Source of the DNA: an uncultured Neglectibacter sp.
GTDB taxonomy: Bacteria > Bacillota > Clostridia > Oscillospirales > Acutalibacteraceae
DNA length: 13,121 bases
Assembly: GCA_937958185.1 (NCBI GenBank)
Contig: CALFFN010000030.1
Span: 1 to 13,121 of the forward strand
Direction: 5' to 3'
Shown: in pieces, positions 1 to 7,120 of the stretch
How the letters are laid out: each line of letters begins with the position of its first letter
How positions within the stretch are numbered: the stretch's first letter is position 1
Made by a program: the position numbers and the translations under genes
The notes under the pieces: model-generated
The model's database searches: none
Told to the model about the DNA's origin: nothing
Seen by the model: the letters and a program-made list of their open reading frames with translations, nothing else

Positions 1-15
1 TAATTTTCAAGGTCC
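1..15 (-). promoter_or_regulatory. boxA-like rRNA leader sequence (edge)
   Basis: Read on the minus strand this is GGACCTTGAAAATTA. It resembles the CTTTGAAA/CCTTGAAAA boxA-type antitermination sequence that precedes 16S rRNA in Firmicutes rrn leaders. It lies about 90 nt downstream of a strong minus-strand promoter, the normal spacing for an rrn leader. No rRNA sequence is inside the window, so the assignment is inference from motif and position. Confidence 0.4.
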
Positions 16-103
16 ATTTGCTCCCAAATTCTCAGGCTTTTCCGCGACCTGGCGCCTCCCGGCTCTCTGCCGCTTCCTTGCCCTCTCTTTTGAGCGCTCG
101 ATT

Positions 104-133
104 ATCTTATCACATTCCATACCCTCCTGTCAA
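104..133 (-). promoter_or_regulatory. Strong sigma-A promoter, probably of an rRNA operon
   Basis: On the minus strand there is a perfect -35 TTGACA (128-133), an 18-bp spacer and a -10 TAAGAT (104-109). Directly upstream, at about 134-200, the DNA is a run of A and T tracts like the UP elements of rRNA promoters. No minus-strand reading frame follows before the window edge, and a boxA-like sequence lies about 90 nt downstream. This points to a stable-RNA (rrn) operon transcribed leftward out of the window. Confidence 0.6.
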
Positions 134-211
134 CACTTTTTTTCAGATTTTTGAAAAAAGTTTTTCAAAGAAGATTTGCAGAGGATTTTCAAAAAACTTT
201 GGGAAGTTTCC

Positions 212-241
212 TGTACAATTCCCTGCCGGATGTGATATACT
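212..241 (+). promoter_or_regulatory. Candidate sigma-A promoter of the metA operon
   Basis: The candidate has a -35 TGTACA (212-217, 4 of 6 matches), an 18-bp spacer and a -10 TATACT (236-241). Initiation would fall near 248, leaving a leader of about 165 nt before metA. An inverted repeat AAACTT-4-AAGTTT (194-209) lies just upstream of the -35 and could be an operator, but nothing in the sequence identifies a regulator. Confidence 0.45.
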
Positions 242-245
242 TATC

Positions 246-301
246 CCGTTGCTTCTCTTATACATAATAAATAAGAGGACCAACGGCTCCGCTTTACGGA
301 G
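246..301 (+). promoter_or_regulatory. Two-hairpin leader upstream of metA
   Basis: The first hairpin has an outer stem CCGTTG (246-251)/CAACGG (281-286), a symmetric 3x3 internal loop, an inner stem CTCTTA (255-260)/TAAGAG (272-277) and an 11-nt loop. The second is CTCCG (287-291)/CGGAG (297-301) with a 5-nt loop, stacked directly on the first. The structure starts at or next to the predicted transcription start. I do not recognise SAM-I (S-box) or T-box signatures, and no U-run follows, so it is not a simple terminator. Confidence 0.45.
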
Positions 302-412
302 TGTTTCAAGTATACCACAGTTTCCCGAAGAAGTGCAAGCTTTTTTCGCGAACTCTTTCACTTTTTTCTATTATCCCCAAAATCTGGACATTATCCGAAA
401 GGCGGTATCTAT

Positions 413-1339
413 ATGCCCATTCGCATTCAGGCGGAGCTGCCCGCTGTAGAGGTGCTGGAACAGGAAAATATTTTCGTGATGACCCATGAGCGGGCGGCGG
501 GGCAGGATATCCGTCCGCTGAAGATCGCCATTTTGAACCTCATGCCCACCAAGCTGGAAACGGAAACCCAGCTGCTGCGGCTGCTGGGCAACACGCCTTT
601 ACAGGTGGACGTGGAGCTGCTGCACACAGCGAGCCATGTGAGCAAAAATACCAGCGCTTCCCATCTCAATACCTTTTATAAAACTTTTGACGACGTAAAG
701 GCGGAGAAATTCGACGGGCTGATCATCACCGGGGCGCCGGTGGAGCAGCTGCCCTTTGAAGAGGTGGATTACTGGGACGAGATGTGCCGCATTATGGAGT
801 GGAGCAAGGAAAATGTGTACTCTGTGCTGCATATCTGCTGGGGCGCCCAGGCTGGGCTGTATTATCATTACGGCGTGCCAAAGTACGACCTGCCGGAAAA
901 GCTCAGCGGCATTTACAAGCACAGGGTATTGAACCCCTATCACCCGCTGATGCGGGGGTTCGACGACAATTACTTTGCCCCCCATTCCCGGTACACGGAG
1001 ACTCGGCTGGAGGACGTGAAGCTCCACGAGGAGCTGATCCCGCTGGCAGTGTCGGACAGGGCGGGCTTACATATTGTAGCCGAGCGGACCGGGCGGCAGT
1101 TCTTTGTGACGGGGCACGCGGAATATGACCGGGACACACTGGCAAAGGAATATTTCCGGGACGTGAACAAGGGGCTGAACCCGAAGGTCCCCTACAATTA
1201 TTTCCCGAATGACGACGACACGAAAACGCCGCCGTTTACCTGGCGGAGCAACGCCCATCTGCTGGTCTCCAACTGGCTGAATTACTTTGTGTACCAGCAG
1301 ACGCCCTATGATTTTCTTGGCAAGGAGGAGCTTCCATGA
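413..1339 (+). CDS. metA: Homoserine O-acyltransferase MetA, probably acetyl-CoA type
   Basis: This 308-residue protein is of full MetA length and begins with the typical MPIRI. It activates L-homoserine by O-acylation, the first committed step of methionine synthesis, in the cytoplasm. The acyl-enzyme cysteine is Cys142 in HICWGAQAGLYYHYG. The supporting His235 and Glu237 lie in GHAEYDR, and Lys47 is in MPTKLETET. Residue 111 is Glu (in GAPVEQLPF). In characterised MetA proteins Glu111 goes with acetyl-CoA and Gly111 with succinyl-CoA, so O-acetylhomoserine is the expected product although the family is often labelled succinyltransferase. The ribosome binding site AAGGCGG (399-405) lies 7 nt before the ATG. 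The gene heads an operon, and its stop overlaps the start of the next gene as ATGA. Family is certain; acyl-donor choice is inferred. Confidence 0.95.
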   Translation: MPIRIQAELPAVEVLEQENIFVMTHERAAGQDIRPLKIAILNLMPTKLETETQLLRLLGNTPLQVDVELLHTASHVSKNTSASHLNTFYKTFDDVKAEKFDGLIITGAPVEQLPFEEVDYWDEMCRIMEWSKENVYSVLHICWGAQAGLYYHYGVPKYDLPEKLSGIYKHRVLNPYHPLMRGFDDNYFAPHSRYTETRLEDVKLHEELIPLAVSDRAGLHIVAERTGRQFFVTGHAEYDRDTLAKEYFRDVNKGLNPKVPYNYFPNDDDTKTPPFTWRSNAHLLVSNWLNYFVYQQTPYDFLGKEELP

Positions 1340-2046
1340 ACCTGCTTTCCACAAAGGAGCTGAGCGAGCTGCTGTATGAACAGGGCGCGGGACTGGTGGG
1401 CTTCGGGGACATGGCAGGGCTTTCCTATGACGGGCTGGACCGCACGGTGGCGCTGGCTGTCCCCCTCCCTGCAGAAACGGTAGAGGGGATCGCAGCCGGA
1501 CCGACCAGAGAATATTTTCAGCAGTACCACGCGCTGAATGAAAAGCTGGACCGCCTTGCCGAAGCGGCGGCGGAATACATCGTTCAGCACGGGTTCCGGG
1601 CAGTGGCGCAGACTACCACCGTTGTGGTGGAAAACGCCGGATACCACACGGCTGTCCCCCACAAGACCTGCTGTACCCGGGCGGGGCTGGGGTGGATCGG
1701 CAAAAACGCGCTGCTGGTCACGCCGGAGTACGGCTCGGCGGTGCGGCTGAGCTCGGTGCTGACCGACGGGGAATTTGATTCCTATGGACAGGCGATCGAT
1801 GCTTCCCGATGCGGAAGCTGCAAGAACTGCACGGAATCCTGCCCCGGAAAAGCCATTACCGGCACGCTGTGGGATATTACAACAGAACGGGAACAGCTGG
1901 TGGACGTGGAAGCCTGCCGCAAAGCGGCACGAAAGCTGGCAGCGGAGCGGATACAGGAGGAGATCACCCTGTGCGGGAAATGTATCCAGGTGTGCCCGTA
2001 CACGCAGAGATATTTGAAAAGGAGCGAGAAAAGCCATGAAATATGA
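1336..2046 (+). CDS. Short QueG-like double [4Fe-4S] protein
   Basis: The 236-residue protein belongs to the epoxyqueuosine reductase (QueG, COG1600) superfamily. It carries the family core AGLGWIGKNALLVTP (about 116-130). A ferredoxin-like cluster motif follows with Cys159, 162, 165 and 169 (CGSCKNCTESCP). The second cluster is formed by Cys194, 213, 216 and 220 (CGKCIQVCPY). True QueG reduces epoxyqueuosine to queuosine in tRNA with cobalamin and is about 380 residues. This protein lacks the C-terminal helical-repeat part, and I do not see the VD[ST]xPxxER segment that carries the catalytic acid before GLGW. It may therefore be a diverged electron-transfer or reductase paralogue. The start is set by the strong AAGGAGGAG (1322-1330) and the 4-nt overlap with metA. 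Its link to methionine synthesis is only positional. Confidence 0.8.
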   Translation: MNLLSTKELSELLYEQGAGLVGFGDMAGLSYDGLDRTVALAVPLPAETVEGIAAGPTREYFQQYHALNEKLDRLAEAAAEYIVQHGFRAVAQTTTVVVENAGYHTAVPHKTCCTRAGLGWIGKNALLVTPEYGSAVRLSSVLTDGEFDSYGQAIDASRCGSCKNCTESCPGKAITGTLWDITTEREQLVDVEACRKAARKLAAERIQEEITLCGKCIQVCPYTQRYLKRSEKSHEI

Positions 2047-2668
2047 CGGCATTTTATTCGATCTGGACGGAACGCTGTGGAACGCCGCAAAGCCTGTCTG
2101 GGAATCCTGGACGATAGCGCTGAAGGACGCGCCGGACATAGAGCGCCCGCCGACCATGCAGGAGCTGGAAAACGTGATGGGCATGACGGCGGAGGGGCTG
2201 ATGCGAAAGCTGTACCCCCAGCTTTCCAGGGAACGGGGGCTGGAGCTGTTCGCCCGGTGCTGTGAGGTGGAAAACGAGCACCTGCGGAAAAACGGCGGCA
2301 TACTGTACGAGGGCATGGAAGAAATGCTGAGCGCCCTGTCAAAAGAAGCGCCGTTATTTATCGTGAGCAACTGCAACGACGGGTACATTTCCTGCTTCCT
2401 GGAAGCCCATAAGATGGAACAATATTTCACCGACTGGGAATGCAGCGGCGTGACCGGGCTGGAAAAAGGCGACAACATTCGTCTGGTGGTGGAGCGCAAC
2501 CATTTGAAAGCGCCCGTTTATGTTGGGGACACCGTCATCGACTGCAACGCCGCAAAGCAGGCAGGGGTGCCTTTCCTGCATGCCGGGTACGGGTTCGGCA
2601 CGGTGCCGCCGGGGGCGGTCAGCGCGGAAAGCCCCGCAAAGGTGCTGGAATATCTGCAAAATTCTTAA
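2036..2668 (+). CDS. HAD-superfamily phosphatase (phosphoglycolate phosphatase-like)
   Basis: This is a 210-residue cytoplasmic hydrolase with all four HAD motifs. Motif I is FDLDGTLW, with nucleophile Asp9 and acid/base Asp11. Motif II is Ser111 in FIVSN. Motif III is Lys144 in GLEKGDN. Motif IV is GDTVID, with Asp165 and Asp169 for Mg2+. The helical cap between motif I and motif II (about 15-95) makes it a subfamily I (Gph/PgmB-like) enzyme acting on a small phosphorylated metabolite. The substrate cannot be read from the sequence. The gene overlaps the end of the QueG-like gene by 11 nt and has a GGAG ribosome binding site at 2021-2024, so it is translated from the metA operon message. Confidence 0.88.
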   Translation: MKYDGILFDLDGTLWNAAKPVWESWTIALKDAPDIERPPTMQELENVMGMTAEGLMRKLYPQLSRERGLELFARCCEVENEHLRKNGGILYEGMEEMLSALSKEAPLFIVSNCNDGYISCFLEAHKMEQYFTDWECSGVTGLEKGDNIRLVVERNHLKAPVYVGDTVIDCNAAKQAGVPFLHAGYGFGTVPPGAVSAESPAKVLEYLQNS

Positions 2669-2680
2669 AAGGGGAACGGT

Positions 2681-3277
2681 ATGAAAACCAATCTGCTGTT
2701 TTCCAGCTTTCCGTTCATCGCCGGGGAAAAGGTGACGCTGACCCGTATGACGGAGCTGGACTTGAGATCACTGTGGGAGATCATGGGGGACGATGAAAAT
2801 TACCGCTTCGCCCCTACCGCCGCTTTACGCACTTATTCGGAATGCGCCCCCAAGCTGCGGCAGGCGGAGGCGCTGTTCCGGGAGCGGAAGGCTGTCGTTC
2901 TCGGCATCTATTCCAATGACGGCAACCACCAATTGGTGGGTATTTTTGAAATCTTTGACGTAGCGCCGGAGGTGGAAACTGCCTCGATCCGCTTTACCAT
3001 CAACCGAAGATACTGGGGCAAGGGGTATGCTTCCGGGGCGCTCAGAGAGGTGACGGAATATCTGATGGAAAAGGTGGAACTGCACCGTATCCAGGCTTAT
3101 GTCATGCCCATCAATTACCGGGGCATTCTGGTGCTGGAGCGCTGCGGCTTCCAGAAGGAGGGCACGATCCGGGAGGGAATCCTCTGGCCGGACAAGGGCA
3201 TTGTGGACCTTTCCCTCTATTCCCTGCTGCCCACGGACCTGCGTCCAAAGAAAGCAGGACAGCCCTTCTATTTATAG
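2681..3277 (+). CDS. GNAT N-acetyltransferase, RimJ/RimL type
   Basis: This 198-residue protein resembles acetyltransferases of the RimJ/RimL/SpeG-like group, which transfer acetyl from acetyl-CoA to an amine on a protein, amino acid or antibiotic. The acetyl-CoA pyrophosphate-binding segment is RRYWGKGYASGAL (Q/RxxGxG/A pattern, about residues 108-120). It is followed by the typical MPINYRGILVLERCGFQKEGTIREGI block that closes these domains. The ribosome binding site AAAGGGGAA lies just ahead of the start, only 12 nt after the HAD stop codon, which makes it the last gene of the metA operon. The strong terminator at 3296 follows. The acceptor substrate is unknown. Confidence 0.85.
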   Translation: MKTNLLFSSFPFIAGEKVTLTRMTELDLRSLWEIMGDDENYRFAPTAALRTYSECAPKLRQAEALFRERKAVVLGIYSNDGNHQLVGIFEIFDVAPEVETASIRFTINRRYWGKGYASGALREVTEYLMEKVELHRIQAYVMPINYRGILVLERCGFQKEGTIREGILWPDKGIVDLSLYSLLPTDLRPKKAGQPFYL

Positions 3278-3295
3278 AAGCAGAACATAGAAAAA

Positions 3296-3331
3296 CCCCC
3301 GAAGGTCTCTTCAAGACCCTCGGGGGTTTTT
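3296..3331. terminator. Bidirectional Rho-independent terminator
   Basis: The stem is 12 paired bases with one A/C mismatch: CCCCCGA.GGTCT (3296-3308) with AGACC.TCGGGGG (3314-3326) and a 5-nt loop. It is followed by a T run on the plus strand and preceded by an A run, so it works in both directions. It lies between the ends of the convergent metA operon and groES-groL operon. Confidence 0.93.
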
Positions 3332-3366
3332 ATCTGACAACTAACTACTTACAACTAATATCTAAC

Positions 3367-4986
3367 TTAGTACATCTCGGGAGCGGCAGGGGCTGCGGGA
3401 GGTGTGGGCTCCTTGATGTCCGCCACCAGGGATTCGGTGGTCAGAATGGTGGAAGCCACGGAGGAAGCGTTCTGCAGGGCGGAACGGGTGACCTTGGTGG
3501 GGTCCACGATGCCGGACTCGACCATATCCTGGAACTCGCCGGTCAGGGCATTGTAGCCATAGCCGACCTGATTCTTTGCCTTGAGCTGCTCCACGATGAT
3601 CGATCCTTCGATACCGGCGTTGGCAGCGATCTGGCGGACAGGCTCCTCCAGAGCCTTCAACACGATAGCGGCGCCGGTCTTTTCGTCGCCCTCAGCGGAC
3701 TCCACATATGCCTTGACGGCAGGGATCGCGTCGATGCAGGCAGTGCCGCCGCCGGCTACGATACCCTCTTCCACGGCTGCCTTGGTGGCTGCCAGAGCGT
3801 CCTCGATACGGAGCTTCTTTTCCTTCATTTCGATCTCAGTAGCAGCGCCGACCTTGATAACGGCTACGCCGCCAGCCAGCTTTGCCAGGCGCTCCTGCAG
3901 CTTCTCTCTGTCGAAATCAGAGGTGGTGGTTTCGATCTGGGCGCGGATCTGGTTCACGCGGGACTTGATGTCCTCGGAATTGCCGGCGCCGTCTACGATA
4001 ATGGTGTTTTCCTTATCGACCTTGACCTGACGGGCGCGGCCCAGCTGGCTCACCTGCGCGTCCTTCAGCTCCAGACCCAGTTCCTCGGAAATGACCTGAC
4101 CGCCTGTCAGAACGGCGATATCCTGAAGCATTTCCTTTCTGCGGTCGCCGAAGCCGGGGGCTTTGACCGCCACGCAGGTGAAGGTGCCGCGCAGCCTATT
4201 GAGGATCAGGGTGGTGAGAGCCTCGCCCTCGATATCCTCGGCAACGATCAGCAGCTTCTTGCCGGACTGTACCACCTGCTCCAGCAGGGGCAGGATCTCC
4301 TGAATGTTGGAAATTTTCTTATCGGTGATGAGGATATAGGGATCGTCCAGCTCGGCGACCATTTTATCGGTATCGGTTGCCATGTAAGGAGTGATGTAGC
4401 CGCGGTCGAACATCATGCCCTCTACCACTTCGCTGTAGGTATCGGCGGTCTTGCTTTCCTCCACGGTGATGACGCCGTCGGAGGTGACCTTTTCCATGGC
4501 TTCGGCGATCAGATTGCCGATCTCGTCGCTGGAAGAGGAAACGGCAGCCACACGGGCGATATCCTTGGTGCCGGACACCTTGTGGGAGTTTTTCTCGATA
4601 GCTTCCACAGCGACCTCAGTCGCCTTCTGCACGCCCTTGCGCAGCACCATGGGGTTCGCGCCTGCGGTGACGTTCTTCATGCCCTCGCGGACCAGCGCCT
4701 GTGCCAGCAGCGTGGCGGTGGTAGTACCGTCGCCGGCGATGTCGTTGGTCTTGGTGGCAACTTCCTTTACCAACTGTGCGCCCATGTTCTCATAGGGATC
4801 GTCCAGCTCCACCTCTTTTGCGATGGTCACGCCGTCGTTGGTGATAAGGGGGGCGCCAAATTTCTTATCCAGCACCACGTTGCGCCCCTTGGGCCCCAGA
4901 GTGATCTTTACCGTATCGGCAAGCTGGTTCACGCCGTTCAAAAGAGCCTTGCGTGCGTCCTCGCCGTAAATAATCTGCTTTGCCAT
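3367..4986 (-). CDS. groL: Chaperonin GroEL (60 kDa)
   Basis: The 539-residue protein is a full-length group I chaperonin, the 14-mer double-ring folding chamber that works with GroES and ATP. The nucleotide-binding signatures are present: TLGPKGRN (about 29-36), NDGVTIAKE (50-58) and GDGTTT (85-90). The tail is rich in Pro and Ala and ends PEMY, instead of the Gly-Gly-Met repeat seen in E. coli GroEL. The start ATG has AAAGGA about 9 nt upstream. It is the second gene of groES-groL, 46 nt after groES, and its expression is expected to follow the CIRCE operator upstream. It ends at the bidirectional terminator at 3296-3331. Confidence 0.98.
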   Translation of the reverse strand: MAKQIIYGEDARKALLNGVNQLADTVKITLGPKGRNVVLDKKFGAPLITNDGVTIAKEVELDDPYENMGAQLVKEVATKTNDIAGDGTTTATLLAQALVREGMKNVTAGANPMVLRKGVQKATEVAVEAIEKNSHKVSGTKDIARVAAVSSSSDEIGNLIAEAMEKVTSDGVITVEESKTADTYSEVVEGMMFDRGYITPYMATDTDKMVAELDDPYILITDKKISNIQEILPLLEQVVQSGKKLLIVAEDIEGEALTTLILNRLRGTFTCVAVKAPGFGDRRKEMLQDIAVLTGGQVISEELGLELKDAQVSQLGRARQVKVDKENTIIVDGAGNSEDIKSRVNQIRAQIETTTSDFDREKLQERLAKLAGGVAVIKVGAATEIEMKEKKLRIEDALAATKAAVEEGIVAGGGTACIDAIPAVKAYVESAEGDEKTGAAIVLKALEEPVRQIAANAGIEGSIIVEQLKAKNQVGYGYNALTGEFQDMVESGIVDPTKVTRSALQNASSVASTILTTESLVADIKEPTPPAAPAAPEMY

Positions 4987-5032
4987 TGTATCATGTCCTT
5001 TCCAAATTTACTGAATGATTGTGTGCGAAACC

Positions 5033-5317
5033 TTATTCGACGATTGCCAAAATGTCGGACTGCTTGACGATGGTGTACTCCTCGCCGTCGATCTTCACCT
5101 CAGTGCCGGTGTACTTGGCGGAGATGACGCGGTCGCCCTCTTTCAGGTACATCTTAACTTCCTTGCCGTCCACCTCGCCGCCGGGACCTACCGCGACGAC
5201 CCGGGCGATCTGGGGCTTCTCCTGGGACTTTGCCGCCAGCACGATGCCGCTTTTGGTGGTCTCTTCCGCTTCCTCAGCCTTGATAAGAACTCTGTCCAGC
5301 AGTGGTTTAATGGTCAT
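5033..5317 (-). CDS. groES: Co-chaperonin GroES (10 kDa)
   Basis: The 94-residue protein starts MTIKPLLDRVLIKAEE, the canonical GroES N-terminus. It forms the seven-membered lid that caps the GroEL cavity. The mobile loop is around residues 16-32, and the family's GPGGEVDGKEV and GDRV segments are present. A GTG three codons upstream (5326) is also in frame. I prefer the ATG at 5317 because it gives the normal GroES length and has AGGTGA with 5-nt spacing, but GTG with AAAGGGAG is possible. First gene of the groES-groL operon. Confidence 0.97.
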   Translation of the reverse strand: MTIKPLLDRVLIKAEEAEETTKSGIVLAAKSQEKPQIARVVAVGPGGEVDGKEVKMYLKEGDRVISAKYTGTEVKIDGEEYTIVKQSDILAIVE

Positions 5318-5329
5318 GAACCTCACCTT

Positions 5330-5492
5330 GGCTCCCTTTGATTTTCCGTTTTCAGGAGCCTATCCTTTCTCCCCGGAAAAAATCTGTCGTTTTCGCTCTC
5401 TCCGGGGAAGAAAGCTAAAACCGCACAGCCGCGCTTCACGCCGCCATACGAAAAAAGGAAATCTTAGTTGTCCGCCGCATTTTTCCCGGCGG
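5330..5492 (-). promoter_or_regulatory. Structured 5' leader of groES-groL
   Basis: Transcription from the CIRCE promoter would give about 240 nt of untranslated leader. It holds three predictable stems: CCGCCG/CGGCGG (5472-5492); a 13-bp stem with one bulge (5365-5377 with 5401-5414, core TCCCCGGA); and GGCTCC/GGAGCC (5330-5335 with 5355-5360). The last includes part of the GGGAG ribosome-binding-like sequence just ahead of groES. No U-runs follow the stems on the minus strand, so they are unlikely to be terminators. Confidence 0.5.
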
Positions 5493-5530
5493 TCCCAGGG
5501 GATTTTTCCGTGCCGTCCTTTGACAAGGAT

Positions 5531-5557
5531 TTAGCACTCTTGTTCCCTGAGTGCTAA
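5531..5557 (-). promoter_or_regulatory. CIRCE operator (HrcA binding site)
   Basis: This is a perfect inverted repeat TTAGCACTC-9-GAGTGCTAA, the canonical CIRCE element bound by the HrcA repressor. It sits immediately downstream of the -10 box at 5562-5567, covering the transcription start. HrcA bound there would block initiation of groES-groL and release it on heat or protein-folding stress. Confidence 0.98.
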
Positions 5558-5561
5558 ACTT

Positions 5562-5590
5562 ATTTTAGCCACATGGTCAGGAAAAGTCAA
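5562..5590 (-). promoter_or_regulatory. Sigma-A promoter of groES-groL
   Basis: On the minus strand there is a -35 TTGACT (5585-5590), a 17-bp spacer and a -10 TAAAAT (5562-5567), directly followed by CIRCE. The sequence around the -35, AAGCCTATTGACT, is identical to that of the hpf promoter at 9560-9572. Confidence 0.9.
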
Positions 5591-5608
5591 TAGGCTTTTT
5601 TGAAAAAT

Positions 5609-5636
5609 TTGACTTTTAACAAATCCTTCATATTTT
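5609..5636 (+). promoter_or_regulatory. Possible upstream promoter P1 of the MATE gene
   Basis: The candidate has TTGACT (5609-5614), a 16-bp spacer and TATTTT (5631-5636). It would give a leader of about 140 nt containing a hairpin TCCGGC/GCCGGA (5648-5667). It is weaker than the promoter at 5732-5760 and lies in A/T-rich DNA, so it may be a chance match. Confidence 0.35.
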
Positions 5637-5731
5637 CGGGTTTTGCTTCCGGCTTTTGGACGCCGGAGGGCGACCAGTTGACTGCCCCTTCCCCATTTCT
5701 TCCCTTCCTTTCCCAACATCGAGAATCCAAT

Positions 5732-5760
5732 TTGACCTTCCCCGCGTTTTCAGGTATGAT
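5732..5760 (+). promoter_or_regulatory. Sigma-A promoter of the MATE gene
   Basis: The -35 TTGACC (5732-5737) and the -10 TATGAT (5755-5760) are separated by 17 bp, close to consensus. The predicted start near 5767 falls at the AGGAGG ribosome binding site (5767-5772), so this message would have a leader of only about 16 nt. Confidence 0.75.
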
Positions 5761-5782
5761 ACTTTTAGGAGGAATCACAACT

Positions 5783-7120
5783 ATGGCGCACTACGATTTA
5801 ACACAAGGACCTGTCACAAAAACTATGCTGCGCTTTGCCCTGCCTATGATCTGCGGCAACCTGCTGCAGCAATTTTACAATATTGCCGACACGCTGATCG
5901 TGGGAAGGGCGCTGGGGGCAACGGCGCTGGCGGCCGTTGGCTCCGCCTACACACTGATGACCTTTCTCACCTCTATTTTACTGGGGCTGTGCATGGGCAG
6001 CGGCGCGGTGTTTTCCATGCGGTACGGGGAAAAGAATCTGGAAAAGCTGAGAAACGACCGCTTTGTTTCCTTTGTGCTGATCGCCGCGCTGACGCTTCTT
6101 TTGAACACAGCCGCCTTTCTGGGGCTGGACTGGATTTTGCGGGCGCTGTCCGTACCGGGCGAGGTCTATCCGCTCATGCGGGAATATGTTTGGATCATCT
6201 TCTTCGGGATCGCCGCCACCTTTTTCTATAATTATTACGCCTCGCTTCTGCGCGCGGTGGGGAACTCTCTTGCGCCGCTGCTGTTTTTAGGCGTTTCCGC
6301 GGCGCTGAACATCGTGCTGGACCTGCTGTTTGTGCTGGCGTTCCACTGGGGGATCGCCGGGGCTGCCTGGGCGACGGTGATCGCGCAGTGGTGCTCCGGC
6401 GTGGGGATATTGGTGTACACGCTGGTGAAATTCCCGTGGCTGCGCCTTACCCGGAGCACGGCAAAGCTCAGCGGGAAAGCCTTTCGGGAGATCGGCGGAG
6501 CGTCCATTCTCACCTGCCTGCAGCAGTCCGTGATGAATCTGGGTATCCTGATGGTGCAGGGGCTGGTGAACAGCTTCGGCGCGGGCGTGATGGCTGCTTT
6601 TGCGGCGGCGGTGAAGATCGACTCTTTCGCCTATATGCCGGTGCAGGATTTCGGCAACGCTTTTTCCACCTTTATCGCCCAGAACCACGGGGCAAAAAAA
6701 CAGGAACGCATCGGGCAGGGGATCCGCGCGGCGGTGAAGGCTTCCCTGATTTTTTCCCTGTGCGTTTCCGCTGTGGTCGTGCTGTTCGCCCGGCAGCTGC
6801 TGCTCCTCTTTATCCAGCCCCAGGAGACGGAAATCCTGGCGGTGGGAGTGCAGTACCTGCGGATCGAGGGGGCGTTTTACTGCGGCATCGGCGGGCTGTT
6901 TTTACTTTACGGGCTGTACCGCGCCATTGAGCGCCCGGGAATGTCCCTGGTGCTTACCGGGATTTCACTGGGCACCCGGGTGCTGCTTGCCTATACCCTG
7001 TCCGCCCTGCCCCAGGTGGGCGTTGCCGGGATCTGGTGGTCAGTGCCCATCGGGTGGTTTTTAGCGGATACCGTCGGCGTGCTGTATTATCGACAGCTAA
7101 AAAAGCGGAATCCAGCATGA
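5783..7120 (+). CDS. MATE-family multidrug/metabolite efflux transporter
   Basis: From the chosen start this is a 445-residue integral membrane protein with about 12 hydrophobic segments in two MatE halves, normal for the family. These transporters export cationic or aromatic compounds using a Na+ or H+ gradient. The N-terminus MAHYDLTQGPVTKTMLRFALPMI and the motif LLQQFYNIADTLIVGRALG are typical of the DinF/NorM-like group common in Clostridia. The open frame extends upstream to 5600, but the ATG at 5783 has AGGAGG with a 10-nt spacing and its own promoter. The extra 61 codons look non-coding and include the promoter, so they are excluded. It is transcribed alone, divergently from groES-groL, and ends at a strong terminator. 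The substrate is unknown. Confidence 0.92.
   Translation: MAHYDLTQGPVTKTMLRFALPMICGNLLQQFYNIADTLIVGRALGATALAAVGSAYTLMTFLTSILLGLCMGSGAVFSMRYGEKNLEKLRNDRFVSFVLIAALTLLLNTAAFLGLDWILRALSVPGEVYPLMREYVWIIFFGIAATFFYNYYASLLRAVGNSLAPLLFLGVSAALNIVLDLLFVLAFHWGIAGAAWATVIAQWCSGVGILVYTLVKFPWLRLTRSTAKLSGKAFREIGGASILTCLQQSVMNLGILMVQGLVNSFGAGVMAAFAAAVKIDSFAYMPVQDFGNAFSTFIAQNHGAKKQERIGQGIRAAVKASLIFSLCVSAVVVLFARQLLLLFIQPQETEILAVGVQYLRIEGAFYCGIGGLFLLYGLYRAIERPGMSLVLTGISLGTRVLLAYTLSALPQVGVAGIWWSVPIGWFLADTVGVLYYRQLKKRNPA

Noticed and set aside
242..412. SAM-I (S-box) or T-box riboswitch upstream of metA
   Set aside because: I looked for the S-box core words and the T-box motif and found neither; the hairpins have a different layout and no terminator follows.
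18..449. 143-codon plus-strand open frame at the left edge
   Set aside because: It crosses a predicted rRNA promoter, A/T tracts and the metA start, and has no protein-like pattern.
1306..2499. 397-codon minus-strand open frame
   Set aside because: It lies opposite metA's end, the QueG-like gene and the HAD gene, all of which have clear motifs and ribosome binding sites. The antisense protein has no recognisable family and results from GC-rich codon use.
5600..5782. N-terminal extension of the MATE protein
   Set aside because: The extension contains the promoter and has no ribosome binding site, while ATG 5783 has AGGAGG and matches the family N-terminus.
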